From contig NZ_MWWV01000015.1 of assembly GCF_002259645.1 (NCBI RefSeq), positions 16,357 through 80,356 on the forward strand: a stretch of DNA of 64,000 nucleotides, in the 5' to 3' direction. Of this stretch, positions 8,202-16,957 are shown piece by piece. The translations under genes were made by a program, and so were the position numbers. The notes beneath the pieces were generated by a model that saw nothing but the letters and a program-made list of their open reading frames with translations, was not told the DNA's origin and did not search any database. Source of the stretch: Bifidobacterium tissieri (lineage in GTDB: Bacteria > Actinomycetota > Actinomycetes > Actinomycetales > Bifidobacteriaceae). Numbering within the stretch: the stretch's first letter is position 1; each line of letters opens with the position of its first letter.

Positions 8202-9542
8202 TCACGCCTTGGCGGTGGCGACGAGTTCGATCTGCTCCTGCTCCTCCATGAGCGCGTCGCCGAGCGTCTTGGCGCCGGGGATGCGATGGCCCTTCTCGTC
8301 GAAGCCGGGCTGCTTCGGGTGCAGGGTGAGCGTGAGGAGGAACGCCAGCACGTACAGTCCGGCGTACGTCCAGCAGATGCCTTCGATGCCGATGGTCGGC
8401 AGCAGGAGGGTGGCGATGCCGGGACCGACGAAGGTGGTGAGTCCGGCGGCCAGGTTGTATGCGGACAGTGCCGCGCCCTGCTTGCCGGGGGCCTCAAGCG
8501 TCATTACCGTGGGCAGGCAGGAGAAGGCGCAGGTGCCGATGCCCACCACGATCGAGGCGACGATCATCATCAGGGTGTTCGGGCCGAACCAGCGCGGCAT
8601 GTAGTAGAAGAGCACGGATCCGACGGCGAGCACGCCGCAACCGAACCAGCGCATCGGCCAGATCCAGCCGAAACGGTCCATGAACCAGCCCCAGAACGTG
8701 TTGAAGATCAGGGTGACGACGAACACGAATCCCCAGATGCGCATCCATTCCTCGGTTTTGAAGATGTTGATGCCACCGTATTTCGTGGTGCACAGGTACA
8801 GCGGCATGATCACCGGGAATCCGTACAGCAGCAGGTTGTTGATGATGCGGATGACGGCGCAGATGGCGATCTTGCGGTTGGTGAACAGGATGGTGGCGCC
8901 TTCGGCCAGTTCCTTGAGCTGTTCGGCGCGGCTCAGGCCCTCGCCCTTGACCACCTTGTTCTTCGGGACGCAGAAGAAGCACATGATCGTGCCGACGATC
9001 GAGAACGGCAGTGCGAACCAGAAGGTCTTGTATTCGCCGAAGTGCGGCATGATGAAGCTCGGCAGGTAGGCGCCGAACACGCCGATGCCCAGCGAGAAGC
9101 AGGTCCAGAAGAAGCCGGTGGCGCTGGCGAGCCTTGCGGGGGCGATGTACTGGGCCATGAGCACCACGAAGCTGTAGATGAACAGCGGATAGCCGATGCC
9201 GCGGATCGCGTAGACGCCGAGGATGAGCGGGTAGATGCCGCTGGGCAGTGCCACGGCGAGGAAGACCAGATGCACGCCGATCCACCAGCAGGCGCCGAAC
9301 ATCATGACCCGACGTGCGCCGAACATCTCGGCGAGCACGCCGGCCGTCCATCCGCCGAGTGCCGCGAACAGACCGTACACGGTGACCAGTCCGGACGCTT
9401 GCGCCGCCGTGAATCCCTGATCGACCATGTACTTCGACAGGAACGTCAGCTCAAAGCCGTCGCCCGTCATGAAGATGGCCACCGCCAGGAACCCCAGCAA
9501 CAACGCTCGGGGGATTCCAAACTTTTCAATCGCCTTAATCAT
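8202..9542 (-). CDS. MFS permease, polyol-permease-like
   Basis: 446 residues with about 12 hydrophobic helices. The start IPRALLLGFLAVAIFMTGDGFELTFLSKYMVDQGF and GWTAGVLAEMFGARRVMMFG (the MFS loop 2-3 motif) resemble the ribitol/D-arabinitol permease group (RbtT/DalT/CsbX); this assignment is from memory of the family pattern. The start has AGGTGGA upstream. With the zinc dehydrogenase upstream and the VOC protein downstream it suggests uptake and oxidation of a sugar alcohol or related acid (inference). Confidence 0.75.
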   Translation of the reverse strand: MIKAIEKFGIPRALLLGFLAVAIFMTGDGFELTFLSKYMVDQGFTAAQASGLVTVYGLFAALGGWTAGVLAEMFGARRVMMFGACWWIGVHLVFLAVALPSGIYPLILGVYAIRGIGYPLFIYSFVVLMAQYIAPARLASATGFFWTCFSLGIGVFGAYLPSFIMPHFGEYKTFWFALPFSIVGTIMCFFCVPKNKVVKGEGLSRAEQLKELAEGATILFTNRKIAICAVIRIINNLLLYGFPVIMPLYLCTTKYGGINIFKTEEWMRIWGFVFVVTLIFNTFWGWFMDRFGWIWPMRWFGCGVLAVGSVLFYYMPRWFGPNTLMMIVASIVVGIGTCAFSCLPTVMTLEAPGKQGAALSAYNLAAGLTTFVGPGIATLLLPTIGIEGICWTYAGLYVLAFLLTLTLHPKQPGFDEKGHRIPGAKTLGDALMEEQEQIELVATAKA

Positions 9543-9607
9543 AACAATCCACCTAACAACCGCCTCGTCGCGGTCCTATTTTTCATCATTGTCCAAAAGC
9601 ATGAATC

Positions 9608-9834
9608 CGCCGGGAACTTCCGGCGTCACAGTCATTGTTGTTGGTGGCAGCGCCACAGGCGCTGCCACCAACATGCCCTCCAGGCCAAGTATTCGCTCAA
9701 CCTGAGCGGGGGAGGCGGTATATGTTTCGCGATCGTAGTCAACGGAGGGGGTTTGTTATGCTTTGCAAAACAAACCCCCGGAGTGAGGCCGAACGGCCAT
9801 GAGTGTATCGCGAAACGTACACCGCCTCCCCCGC
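9608..9834. repeat. Dense palindrome cluster between dehydrogenase and MFS genes
   Basis: Three structures lie in tandem. (1) 9608-9625: 6-bp stem CGCCGG/CCGGCG. (2) 9640-9672: perfect 15-bp stem with only a 3-nt loop. (3) 9706-9834: 28-nt inverted arms (9706-9733 and 9807-9834; two mismatches) enclosing a second perfect hairpin 9747-9779 (GGGGGTTTGTT with its complement). No T-run follows on either strand, so these are not standard terminators. They could stabilise or attenuate the dehydrogenase-permease transcript, or be a small MITE-like insertion. No gene is present in 9543-9860. Confidence 0.75.
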
Positions 9835-9860
9835 GACCAAGGGGAGGGCCGAGCCGAACC

Positions 9861-10865
9861 CTACTTGCCGACCTTCACCACGGCCTTCGACACCCCAGTG
9901 AACTTCCCCTCGAGGAAGTCCTGCACCTGCTCCAGCTCGATCTCATGGCTGATCAGCGCGCCGATGTTCATCTTGCCGGTGGAGACGAGGGCGATGGCGT
10001 CCTTGAAGGTGAGCGGGTTGATGAAGGAGCCCTGGATGGTGAGCTGCTTCTTGTAGATGTCGTAGGTGTTCATTTCGAAGTGCGCCTCCTGCGGGCCCAC
10101 GCCGAACATGAGGACCTGTGCGCCCTTCTTGGTGGCGGCCACGGCCTGCGCCTGGGTGGCGGGCAGTCCTACGGCTTCGATGACCACGTCGTAGGTGTCG
10201 GCGGGGATCTGCTCGCGGGTGGTGTTGTAGATGTTGGTGACGCCGAAGAGGTCCTTGTTGCGCTGGAGCTTCTCGTCGAAGATGCCGGCGAGGTCCACCT
10301 GGTGCACACCGTAGGCCTGGAGTAGCTGCACGAAGATCTGGCCCATGAAGCCGTCGCCGATCACGAGCGCCTTCTGGTAGGGGCGCAGGTCGAGCAGGTC
10401 AAGGCCGTGCACGCCGCAGGAGACGGGCTCGATGGCGGCGGCGTCGCGCAGACTCACGGTGTCGGGCAGCTTGTAGACCACGGTGGCGGGGGCGGTGAAC
10501 TGTTCGGCGAGGCCACCGTCGCGGGTCACGCCGACGGCGCTCAGATGATCGCACAGTTCGGGGCGCTGGGTGAGGCAGAACTCGCACTGTCCGCAGTAGA
10601 TGTTCGGGTCGACGGCCACACGGTCGCCGGGCTTGACGTTGGTGACCTCGTCGCCGATGGCGGCCACGACGCCGGAGTTCTCATGGCCGAGCACGATCGG
10701 CGGCACGGCGGCTGCGGAGCCGGGGCGGCCTGCGTACAGGTCGTGGTCGGTGCCGCATACGCCGGCGTATGCGGTGTTGATGAGCACTTCGTTCGGGGCG
10801 ATTTCGGGGGTGGGCAGATCCTGGATTTCGAACTGCTTGACGCCGGTGAGAACAAGAGCCTTCAT
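9861..10865 (-). CDS. Zinc-dependent medium-chain alcohol/polyol dehydrogenase
   Basis: 334 residues from ATG 10865. The MDR signature GHENSGVVAAIGDEV is near residue 60. The catalytic zinc ligands are Cys in AGVCGTDH, His-Glu in LGHEN, and a distal Glu. The structural zinc motif CGQCEFCLTQRPELC is complete, and the cofactor loop appears as ALVIGDGFMGQIFVQLL. It should oxidise a polyol or secondary alcohol with NAD(P). The gene precedes the MFS permease on the same strand, separated by the palindrome cluster. A long leader (about 300 nt) with a short ORF and the parS-like site lies upstream. Confidence 0.88.
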   Translation of the reverse strand: MKALVLTGVKQFEIQDLPTPEIAPNEVLINTAYAGVCGTDHDLYAGRPGSAAAVPPIVLGHENSGVVAAIGDEVTNVKPGDRVAVDPNIYCGQCEFCLTQRPELCDHLSAVGVTRDGGLAEQFTAPATVVYKLPDTVSLRDAAAIEPVSCGVHGLDLLDLRPYQKALVIGDGFMGQIFVQLLQAYGVHQVDLAGIFDEKLQRNKDLFGVTNIYNTTREQIPADTYDVVIEAVGLPATQAQAVAATKKGAQVLMFGVGPQEAHFEMNTYDIYKKQLTIQGSFINPLTFKDAIALVSTGKMNIGALISHEIELEQVQDFLEGKFTGVSKAVVKVGK

Positions 10866-11012
10866 GATTGTTGCCTTCCATCTTCTTCCCGCTGTCATAC
10901 CTGCGGGAGGTGCGCGGCTTCCATGCCGCGAATGCTGATTGTCGATTGTTGTTGTGAGGGGATGTCCGTTCATGGCTGATGCTGCATTGTGTCGCCATGG
11001 GGATACAAGAGA

Positions 11013-11028
11013 TGTTTCACGTGAAACA
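11013..11028. promoter_or_regulatory. Candidate parS (ParB-binding) site
   Basis: TGTTTCACGTGAAACA is a perfect 16-bp palindrome and is identical to the widespread chromosomal parS consensus; the actinobacterial form is GTTTCACGTGAAAC. ParB-CTP clamps load at such sites for chromosome segregation, and they usually cluster near the origin. It lies in non-coding DNA about 150 bp upstream of the dehydrogenase gene. Confidence 0.8.
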
Positions 11029-11083
11029 GAAGGGTGTATGCAGTTTGACGCCGATTGTCCGATCGGTCGTCGTGTTGTGCCGA

Positions 11084-11173
11084 CTACAGATGCGTCTGAC
11101 GGCGGACGAGCCGCTCGCGGCGGTGGCGGAGCTGTACCGCCGTGCACGCTGCATCGTCGAAGAACCTCATCAT
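11084..11173 (-). CDS. Possible 29-residue leader peptide with an extended Shine-Dalgarno
   Basis: AGGAGGTGATCC (11178-11189, minus strand) is a 12-nt perfect complement of the 16S rRNA 3' end and is followed by GCC and two ATG codons (11173, 11170). The ORF encodes MMRFFDDAACTAVQLRHRRE and nine more residues, Arg-rich, ending in TAG at 11084. It would lie in the leader of the dehydrogenase mRNA. Nothing identifies a function, and such a short ORF may be chance; the ribosome site is the main support. Confidence 0.3.
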   Translation of the reverse strand: MMRFFDDAACTAVQLRHRRERLVRRQTHL

Positions 11174-11540
11174 GGCGGATCACCTCCTCGTTGTTGCCTC
11201 GTTGCTGTGATGGCACTAACAGTACCTTATGTAAAAAACTTTTGCAAATTATATTTCTATAACTGACGACACGCCTCGAATTACAACGATTATGAACATT
11301 GTGATTGCAGTCCAAGTGACGATATTTCGCGACCCGCGCATGCCCGCGTACTGCCGATGTGACGTAATCAACATCCGTGAAAACCCGCGTAGAGCTGAAT
11401 GTGCACCCTTCCGTAATCATCCGAATCACGCTACCGTGGAAAGGCTGCCCGTGTCCGTCGCGTGAACCGTCGTGACCGTCGGCATCATGAATCATCCATG
11501 ACATATAGACACGTAGATAAAGGGAGGCAACAGGGGAGAT

Positions 11541-14500
11541 ATGTTCGACAAACGTCTGTTTTCCATAGTGCCGGGGGTCGGACGACTCGTCGCCGGCAAG
11601 GCGGCGCTGCTGTGGGTCACGCTGATGGCCAACGTCGCGTTCGCCGTCACGCTCGTCCTATTCCTGTTCGATCTGCTCACCGCGGCCGATCCACACCGTC
11701 CCGTGCCGGCCAGCTGTCAGATTGATCCGAACGGCGGCTGTGCGCCCGCGCCCGGACTCGCCGATCTTCATCTTGGCATGACGCCGAACGAAGCCGTCCC
11801 ATACCTCATCGCGTTCGTGATCATCGCCGCGATCCGCTATGCGGCCACGCGCGGTGCCACGCATCTGGGCTTCCTCGCCGCCGAAAAGGTCAAGCTCGCG
11901 CTGCGTCAGAAGATGATCCGCAAGATGCACGCCCTCGGACCCGCGTACTCATCCACCGTCCGCACCTCCAACGTGGTGCAGCTCGCCGGCGAAGGCGTCG
12001 AACAGGTGCAAACCTTTTTCGACCTGTTCCTGCCCCAGCTGTTCTACAGCGTGCTCGCCCCCATCACCCTGTTCGTCGTGCTGCTGCCCGTGAACCTGCC
12101 GGCCGCCGTCACACTGCTCGTCTGCGCGCCGCTCATCGTGTTCATCGTCGGACTCGTCGCCATGAGCGCCGCCCGTGTCTTCAAGAAATACTGGGGCAAG
12201 TACACCGATCTCGGTGCCACGTTCCTCGACGACCTGCAGGGCCTTGAAACCCTCAAGAACTTCGACGCCGACGAACGCGCCCACCACACCATGAACACGC
12301 GCGCCGAGGAATTCCGCGTCATGACCATGAACGTGCTGCAGATCCAGTTGCGCTCGCTGTCCGTCATGGACCTGGTGGCGTACGGTGGCGCGGCCGCCGG
12401 CATCGGCGTGGCCCTGTGGCAGTACGCCACGTACGGCGTGGACCTGGGCGCCGTGCTGCTCATCGTGCTGCTGTCCGCCGACTTCTTCATCCCGCTGCGT
12501 CAGCTCGGCTCCTACTTCCATGTGGCCATGAACGGCATGACCTCCAGCCGCAAGATCCTCGACCTGCTCGACACCCCCGAACCTGATCACGGCAACGGCG
12601 TCATGCCTGTCGACGCCGTGACCGTGCGATTCGACGGCGTGGGATTCCGCTACGCGGACGACACCGAAGCCCTGCGCGATGTGTCGTTCACCGCCCGTCC
12701 CGGCGAACTGACCGCGATCGTGGGCGTGAGCGGCTCCGGCAAATCCACCGCCGCCGGTCTGATCGCCGGACGGCTCACCGGCTACACCGGCTCCATCGCC
12801 CTGCGCGGGGTCGCTCCCGGCAAGGACGGCAAGGACGACGGCACGTCCGTCGAACTGCGCGACGCCTCCCTGGATTCACTGCTTGCCGGCGTGACCATCG
12901 TCTCCGCCACCAGCCACCTGTTCCACGACACCCTACGGAACAACCTGCTCATGGCCGCCCCCGATGCCACCGACGACGACCTGTGGCATGCGCTCGAACT
13001 CGCCCGCGTGGCCGACTTCGTCCGCGAACAGCCGGACGGGCTCGACATGCGCATCGATGAAGGCGCGTCCAACCTCTCCGGCGGACAGAAGCAGCGCATC
13101 GCGCTGGCCCGCGGCCTACTGCACGATTCGGCCATCACCGTGTTCGACGAGGCCACCAGCAACGTGGACGCCGAAAGCGAGCGCCTGATCCTCGACGCGA
13201 TCCACGATCTCGCCGCATCCGGCAAGACCGTGATCATGATCACCCACCGCATGGCCAACGCCGTGGACGCCAACCACGTGGTCGTGTTCGACCACGGCAC
13301 GGTCGTCGAAACCGGTACGCACGCCGAACTCATGGCGGCAGCCGGCGAATACGAACGACTGTTCCGCACGCAAAGCGCGGTGGAAAACATTGGGGATCGC
13401 GGTGCCGCCGCCGTACGCGACGCGAACCTCACGCATGCTGATGGCAACGCCACCGACGTCGACGATGCCGCATCCGTTGATTCCACCCAGTCCTCGTCGC
13501 CGTCCACGAACGGCACGACGATGTCCACAATGGGCCTGATCCGCCGACTGCTCGGTCAGGCCCGACCGCTCGCCGGATTCATGACCGCAGCCGTCGTTTG
13601 CGGCGTGATCGGCCATCTGGCGGCGACCCTGCTGCCCACGTTCGGTGTGATCGGCCTGTTCGCGCTTGCCGGCCACCCCGTCTGGGGCATCGGCGTCGTC
13701 CCTGCCACGATCGGACTGGCGGTGTGCGCGGTGGTCCGTGGCGCCATGCGCTACGTGGAACAGTTCATGAACCACAACGTGGCATTCCGCCTGCTCGCCC
13801 TGTTCCGCGACAAGGCGTTCGGCGCGCTGCGACGTCTTGCCCCGGCCAAACTCGCCGGACATGGCAAGGGCGATCTGGTGGCCCTGATCACCACCGACGT
13901 GGAACTGCTGGAGATCTTCTTCGCCCACACCATCTCCCCGGTGGTCATCGCCGTCGTCACCTCGATCGTGTTCGCCGCGCTGCTGGCCGGACTGAACCCG
14001 TGGTTCGCCCTGCTGCTCATCGTCGCCCACCTGACGGTAGGCGTGGCATTGCCCCGACTGTTCGCCGCGCGCGTGACGCCGCTTGGCGCGCAGATTCGCA
14101 AGACCTCGGCCGAACTTGACGACTATGTGCTCGACGGCATGCGCGGCATGGACGAGACCATCCGCTTCAACCAGGGCGAGCACCGCGTGGCTTCGATCAC
14201 CGAACGCACCATGGCGTTGTGGAACCGTCGCGGACGACTCAGCCGCGCCAACGGCGTATTCGCCGGCCTCGGTGGTGTGCTGGTCGAACTGTTCACCGTG
14301 ATCGCCGCGGCCATCGCGTTGTCGCTCGCGTTCGCCGACTCGCTCAGCGTGCCGAACTCGATCGTCGCCATCACGCTGATCTCCAGCTCGTTCGGCCCCA
14401 CGCTCGCACTGAGCGCCCTGCCGGCCAGCCTGACCCAGACGTTCGCCTCGGCACGTCGCCTGTTCGCCCTCATGGACGAGGCTCCGGCCGTCGAGGAACG

Positions 14501-15239
14501 CGGTACCGCAACCCCGGACTACACCGGCATGACGCTCGACCATGTCACCTTCGCCTACCCCGGAACGGATACGACGATCCTGACCGACGCCTCGCTGAAC
14601 GTGCCGCGCACGGGCGTGCTCGGCGTGCAGGGGCGCTCCGGTGCCGGCAAGTCCACCATGCTCAAGCTGCTCATGCGGTACTGGGACCCGAACACCGGCA
14701 CGGTACGCATGTCCGGCACCGATCTGCGTGACGTGGACGCGCATCATCGCCGTCGCGTACAGACCATGCTCGCCCAGGAGACCTACCTGTTCGACGGCAC
14801 GATCCGCGAGAACCTGCTGCTGGCCGATCCGAACGCCAGCGAAGAGGCATTGACCGACGCCTGCCGTCGCGCAAGCGTGACCGACCTCATCGACTCGCTG
14901 CCGGACGGACTCGACACCGCCGTGGGCGAGCTGGGCGACCGTCTCTCCGAAGGCGAGCGCCAGCGCATCGGACTGGCCCGCGTGTTCCTGCGCCGCGCCG
15001 ATCTGGTGCTGTTCGACGAGCCGACGAGCCGCCTCGACGCACTCAACGAGGCCGTGATCCTACGGTCCATCGACGCGCTTGCCACCACGGACGGACCGGC
15101 CGTGATGCTCGTCTCCCACCGCGAATCCGCCATGCGCATCGCCGATCGCGTGCTGCAGGTCGGCCCGGCCGCAACAGAAACGTCGGCAACGGAAACGGCG
15201 ACAACGGCGGAGAAGACGGGCCGGCCGATCCGCGAGTAG
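11541..15239 (+). CDS. Fused CydDC-like ABC exporter (TMD-NBD-TMD-NBD)
   Basis: 1232 residues. Both halves of a heterodimeric exporter are in one chain: membrane domain 1 (about 20-330), NBD1 with Walker A GVSGSGKST near 394, LSGGQKQRIALARG near 511 and VFDEATSNVD; a polar linker (615-660); membrane domain 2 (about 670-960), and NBD2 with GRSGAGKST near 1030, signature LSEGERQRIGLAR near 1134 and LFDEPTSRLD. The first half (AEKVKLALRQKMIRKMHALGP) resembles CydD, which with CydC exports glutathione/cysteine for cytochrome bd assembly. No cytochrome bd genes are in the window. The second signature (LSEGE) is degenerate, common in asymmetric exporters. Confidence 0.88.
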   Translation: MFDKRLFSIVPGVGRLVAGKAALLWVTLMANVAFAVTLVLFLFDLLTAADPHRPVPASCQIDPNGGCAPAPGLADLHLGMTPNEAVPYLIAFVIIAAIRYAATRGATHLGFLAAEKVKLALRQKMIRKMHALGPAYSSTVRTSNVVQLAGEGVEQVQTFFDLFLPQLFYSVLAPITLFVVLLPVNLPAAVTLLVCAPLIVFIVGLVAMSAARVFKKYWGKYTDLGATFLDDLQGLETLKNFDADERAHHTMNTRAEEFRVMTMNVLQIQLRSLSVMDLVAYGGAAAGIGVALWQYATYGVDLGAVLLIVLLSADFFIPLRQLGSYFHVAMNGMTSSRKILDLLDTPEPDHGNGVMPVDAVTVRFDGVGFRYADDTEALRDVSFTARPGELTAIVGVSGSGKSTAAGLIAGRLTGYTGSIALRGVAPGKDGKDDGTSVELRDASLDSLLAGVTIVSATSHLFHDTLRNNLLMAAPDATDDDLWHALELARVADFVREQPDGLDMRIDEGASNLSGGQKQRIALARGLLHDSAITVFDEATSNVDAESERLILDAIHDLAASGKTVIMITHRMANAVDANHVVVFDHGTVVETGTHAELMAAAGEYERLFRTQSAVENIGDRGAAAVRDANLTHADGNATDVDDAASVDSTQSSSPSTNGTTMSTMGLIRRLLGQARPLAGFMTAAVVCGVIGHLAATLLPTFGVIGLFALAGHPVWGIGVVPATIGLAVCAVVRGAMRYVEQFMNHNVAFRLLALFRDKAFGALRRLAPAKLAGHGKGDLVALITTDVELLEIFFAHTISPVVIAVVTSIVFAALLAGLNPWFALLLIVAHLTVGVALPRLFAARVTPLGAQIRKTSAELDDYVLDGMRGMDETIRFNQGEHRVASITERTMALWNRRGRLSRANGVFAGLGGVLVELFTVIAAAIALSLAFADSLSVPNSIVAITLISSSFGPTLALSALPASLTQTFASARRLFALMDEAPAVEERGTATPDYTGMTLDHVTFAYPGTDTTILTDASLNVPRTGVLGVQGRSGAGKSTMLKLLMRYWDPNTGTVRMSGTDLRDVDAHHRRRVQTMLAQETYLFDGTIRENLLLADPNASEEALTDACRRASVTDLIDSLPDGLDTAVGELGDRLSEGERQRIGLARVFLRRADLVLFDEPTSRLDALNEAVILRSIDALATTDGPAVMLVSHRESAMRIADRVLQVGPAATETSATETATTAEKTGRPIRE

Positions 15240-15302
15240 GCCGAAACCGGTCGTTCTATCATGGCAGGAAGATGGATATCGTCTGACGAGCAAGGAGCAC
15301 CT

Positions 15303-16157
15303 ATGGGATTTGGACCGATTCCGAACATCACGTTGTCCAACGGCGCGGCCATTCCGCAGATCGGACTGGGCGTGCTGCGCATTGACGACGACGCCACCGC
15401 GCCGGTCGTCAAATCCGCACTCGAAGTGGGCTACCGTCACATCGACACAGCGGCCGGCTATGGCAACGAGGGCGGTGTGGGACAGGCGCTGGAAGCGTCC
15501 GGATACGCGCATGGCAGCAAGCGCGAGCAGGTGTGGATCACCACCAAGCTCCGTGACTCCGAGCAGGGATACGACTCCGCGCTCACGGCGTTCGACCGTC
15601 AGATCGGTCTGTTGCGCACGGACTACGTGGACATGTACATGATCCACTGGCCCACGCCGTTCGACTGGCGCAGCGCCGACGTGTGGCGCGCGTTCACGCG
15701 TCTGCGCGACGAGGGTCGTGTGCGCACGCTCGGCGTCTGCAACTTCCTGCCCGAGCATCTGGAACGCCTGCACGAGGAGACGGGGGAGTGGCCCGCCGTC
15801 GATCAGATCGAACTGCACCCCACCTGGCAGCAGCGTGAGGTGACCGCGTTCTGCAAGGCGCACGGCATCGCCGTGGAGGCGTACTCGCCGATCGCGCGCG
15901 GTGCCGATCTCAACGCCGGCGACGGCGTGATCGCCCGCATCGCCGAGGCGCATGGCGTCAGCCACGCCCAGGTGATTCTGCGCTGGCATATCGAGAACGG
16001 CACGATCATCATCCCCAAGTCCGTGCATCGCGAACGTCAGATCGAGAACGGCTCGCTGTTCGACTTCGCGCTCACTGCGGAGGAGCATGCGGCCATCGAC
16101 GCGCTCGACGGCCCGACGCGCGCCGGCCACGATCCACGTACCTTCTCCTACAGCTGA
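15303..16157 (+). CDS. Aldo/keto reductase (2,5-diketo-gluconate reductase type)
   Basis: 284 residues, AAGGAG 5 nt upstream of the start. AKR family motifs are clear: GYRHIDTAAGYGNEGGVGQAL (catalytic Asp and Tyr near residues 45-50), the Lys in VWITTKL, MYMIHWPTPF (catalytic His), GVCNFLPEHLERL, and the phosphate-binding IIIPKSVHRERQIENG near 240. It reduces carbonyls with NADPH; the substrate is unknown. It follows the ABC exporter by 63 nt and may be cotranscribed with the secreted nuclease gene 4 nt downstream. Confidence 0.9.
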   Translation: MGFGPIPNITLSNGAAIPQIGLGVLRIDDDATAPVVKSALEVGYRHIDTAAGYGNEGGVGQALEASGYAHGSKREQVWITTKLRDSEQGYDSALTAFDRQIGLLRTDYVDMYMIHWPTPFDWRSADVWRAFTRLRDEGRVRTLGVCNFLPEHLERLHEETGEWPAVDQIELHPTWQQREVTAFCKAHGIAVEAYSPIARGADLNAGDGVIARIAEAHGVSHAQVILRWHIENGTIIIPKSVHRERQIENGSLFDFALTAEEHAAIDALDGPTRAGHDPRTFSYS

Positions 16158-16161
16158 TCGC

Positions 16162-16896
16162 ATGGCCAAACGTCGCAGACGCGCATTCCGAGGATCGTCA
16201 CCGTTGGAACGGCTGGCGATCCTCGTGGTGTTGGCCGTCGTGATCGGGATCAGCGCCGGACTGCTGCTGCCGCAGGTGAGCGTGACCGTGGGGCGGGCGA
16301 CCGGTGAATACACGGCGACCGGCAGCGCCGCGGACACGCTGGCCACGCTTGCTGTGGTCGACGATCGCAAGCCGTCGAGCACCTACCAGCGTGACGCATT
16401 CGGCTTCCGCCAATACGATCCCGACGGCAACGGTTGCGATTCGCGCAACGATACGCTTGCCCGCGATCTGAAGAACGTCACCTATGCGAACGCCGAACGG
16501 TGTAAGGTCGAATCCGGCACGCTCGACGATCCCTACACCGGCAGGACCATCACCTTCAAACGCGGTCAGACCACCAGCGCCGCCGTGCAGATCGATCATG
16601 TGGTGGCGCTCAACAACGCGTGGAAGTCCGGCGCGGACTCGTGGGACACGAAGAAGCGATACGAGTTCAGCAACGATCCGTACAATCTGCTGGCCGTCGA
16701 CGGTCCGGCTAACGTGGAGAAGGGCGATGCCGACGCGTCGGTCTGGCTGCCGCCGAACGCGTCGTACGACTGCGCGTACGTGGCCCGACAGATCGGTGTC
16801 AAGGCCAAGTATGGGCTGAGTGTGACCACGGCGGAGAAGAACGCCATGCTCAAGACGCTCGCCGAATGTCCGGGACAGGCCGTGCCCGACCGCTGA
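16162..16896 (+). CDS. Secreted or membrane-anchored HNH nuclease (GmrSD C-terminal/DUF1524 type)
   Basis: 244 residues. A basic N-terminus (MAKRRRRAFRG) and one hydrophobic segment (residues 18-38) indicate an exported or anchored protein. The catalytic region contains YDPDGNGCDSRNDTLARDL, VQIDHVVALNNAWKSGA (the HH/DH motif of the beta-beta-alpha-metal fold), and YEFSNDPYNLLAVDGPANVEKGDADASVWLPP, the usual sequence of secreted HNH nucleases. Conserved Cys pairs suggest disulfides outside the cell. It starts 4 nt after the AKR stop with no clear ribosome site, so translation is probably coupled. Likely role: extracellular DNA degradation (inference). Confidence 0.82.
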   Translation: MAKRRRRAFRGSSPLERLAILVVLAVVIGISAGLLLPQVSVTVGRATGEYTATGSAADTLATLAVVDDRKPSSTYQRDAFGFRQYDPDGNGCDSRNDTLARDLKNVTYANAERCKVESGTLDDPYTGRTITFKRGQTTSAAVQIDHVVALNNAWKSGADSWDTKKRYEFSNDPYNLLAVDGPANVEKGDADASVWLPPNASYDCAYVARQIGVKAKYGLSVTTAEKNAMLKTLAECPGQAVPDR

Positions 16897-16957
16897 AATC
16901 GTGCCTGATCGACGAGTCGGTTCGCCACCCGATACGTGAAGGTGTTATAACGGCGCT

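Larger units (their letters stand above)
10866..11540. other. Intergenic region with divergent promoters
   Basis: Apart from the parS-like site and the 29-codon ORF listed separately, this 675-bp stretch holds an AT-rich core at 11220-11262 (TTTGCAAATTATATTTCTAT and neighbours), unlike the GC-rich flanks, which is the best promoter candidate for leftward transcription toward the dehydrogenase. A ribosome site (GGGAGG and AGGGGAG) precedes the ABC gene at 11541. I see no tRNA and no longer ORF with coding character. Confidence 0.5.

Noticed and set aside
9640..9672. Simple rho-independent terminator after the dehydrogenase gene
   Set aside because: The stem is perfect but has only a 3-nt loop, and neither side has a T-run. 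Treated as part of a palindrome cluster.
8286..10325. 679-residue + strand frame across the MFS and dehydrogenase genes
   Set aside because: Antisense shadow of two well-defined genes, crossing the palindromic spacer. Composition is atypical (Asp/His/Glu/Arg).
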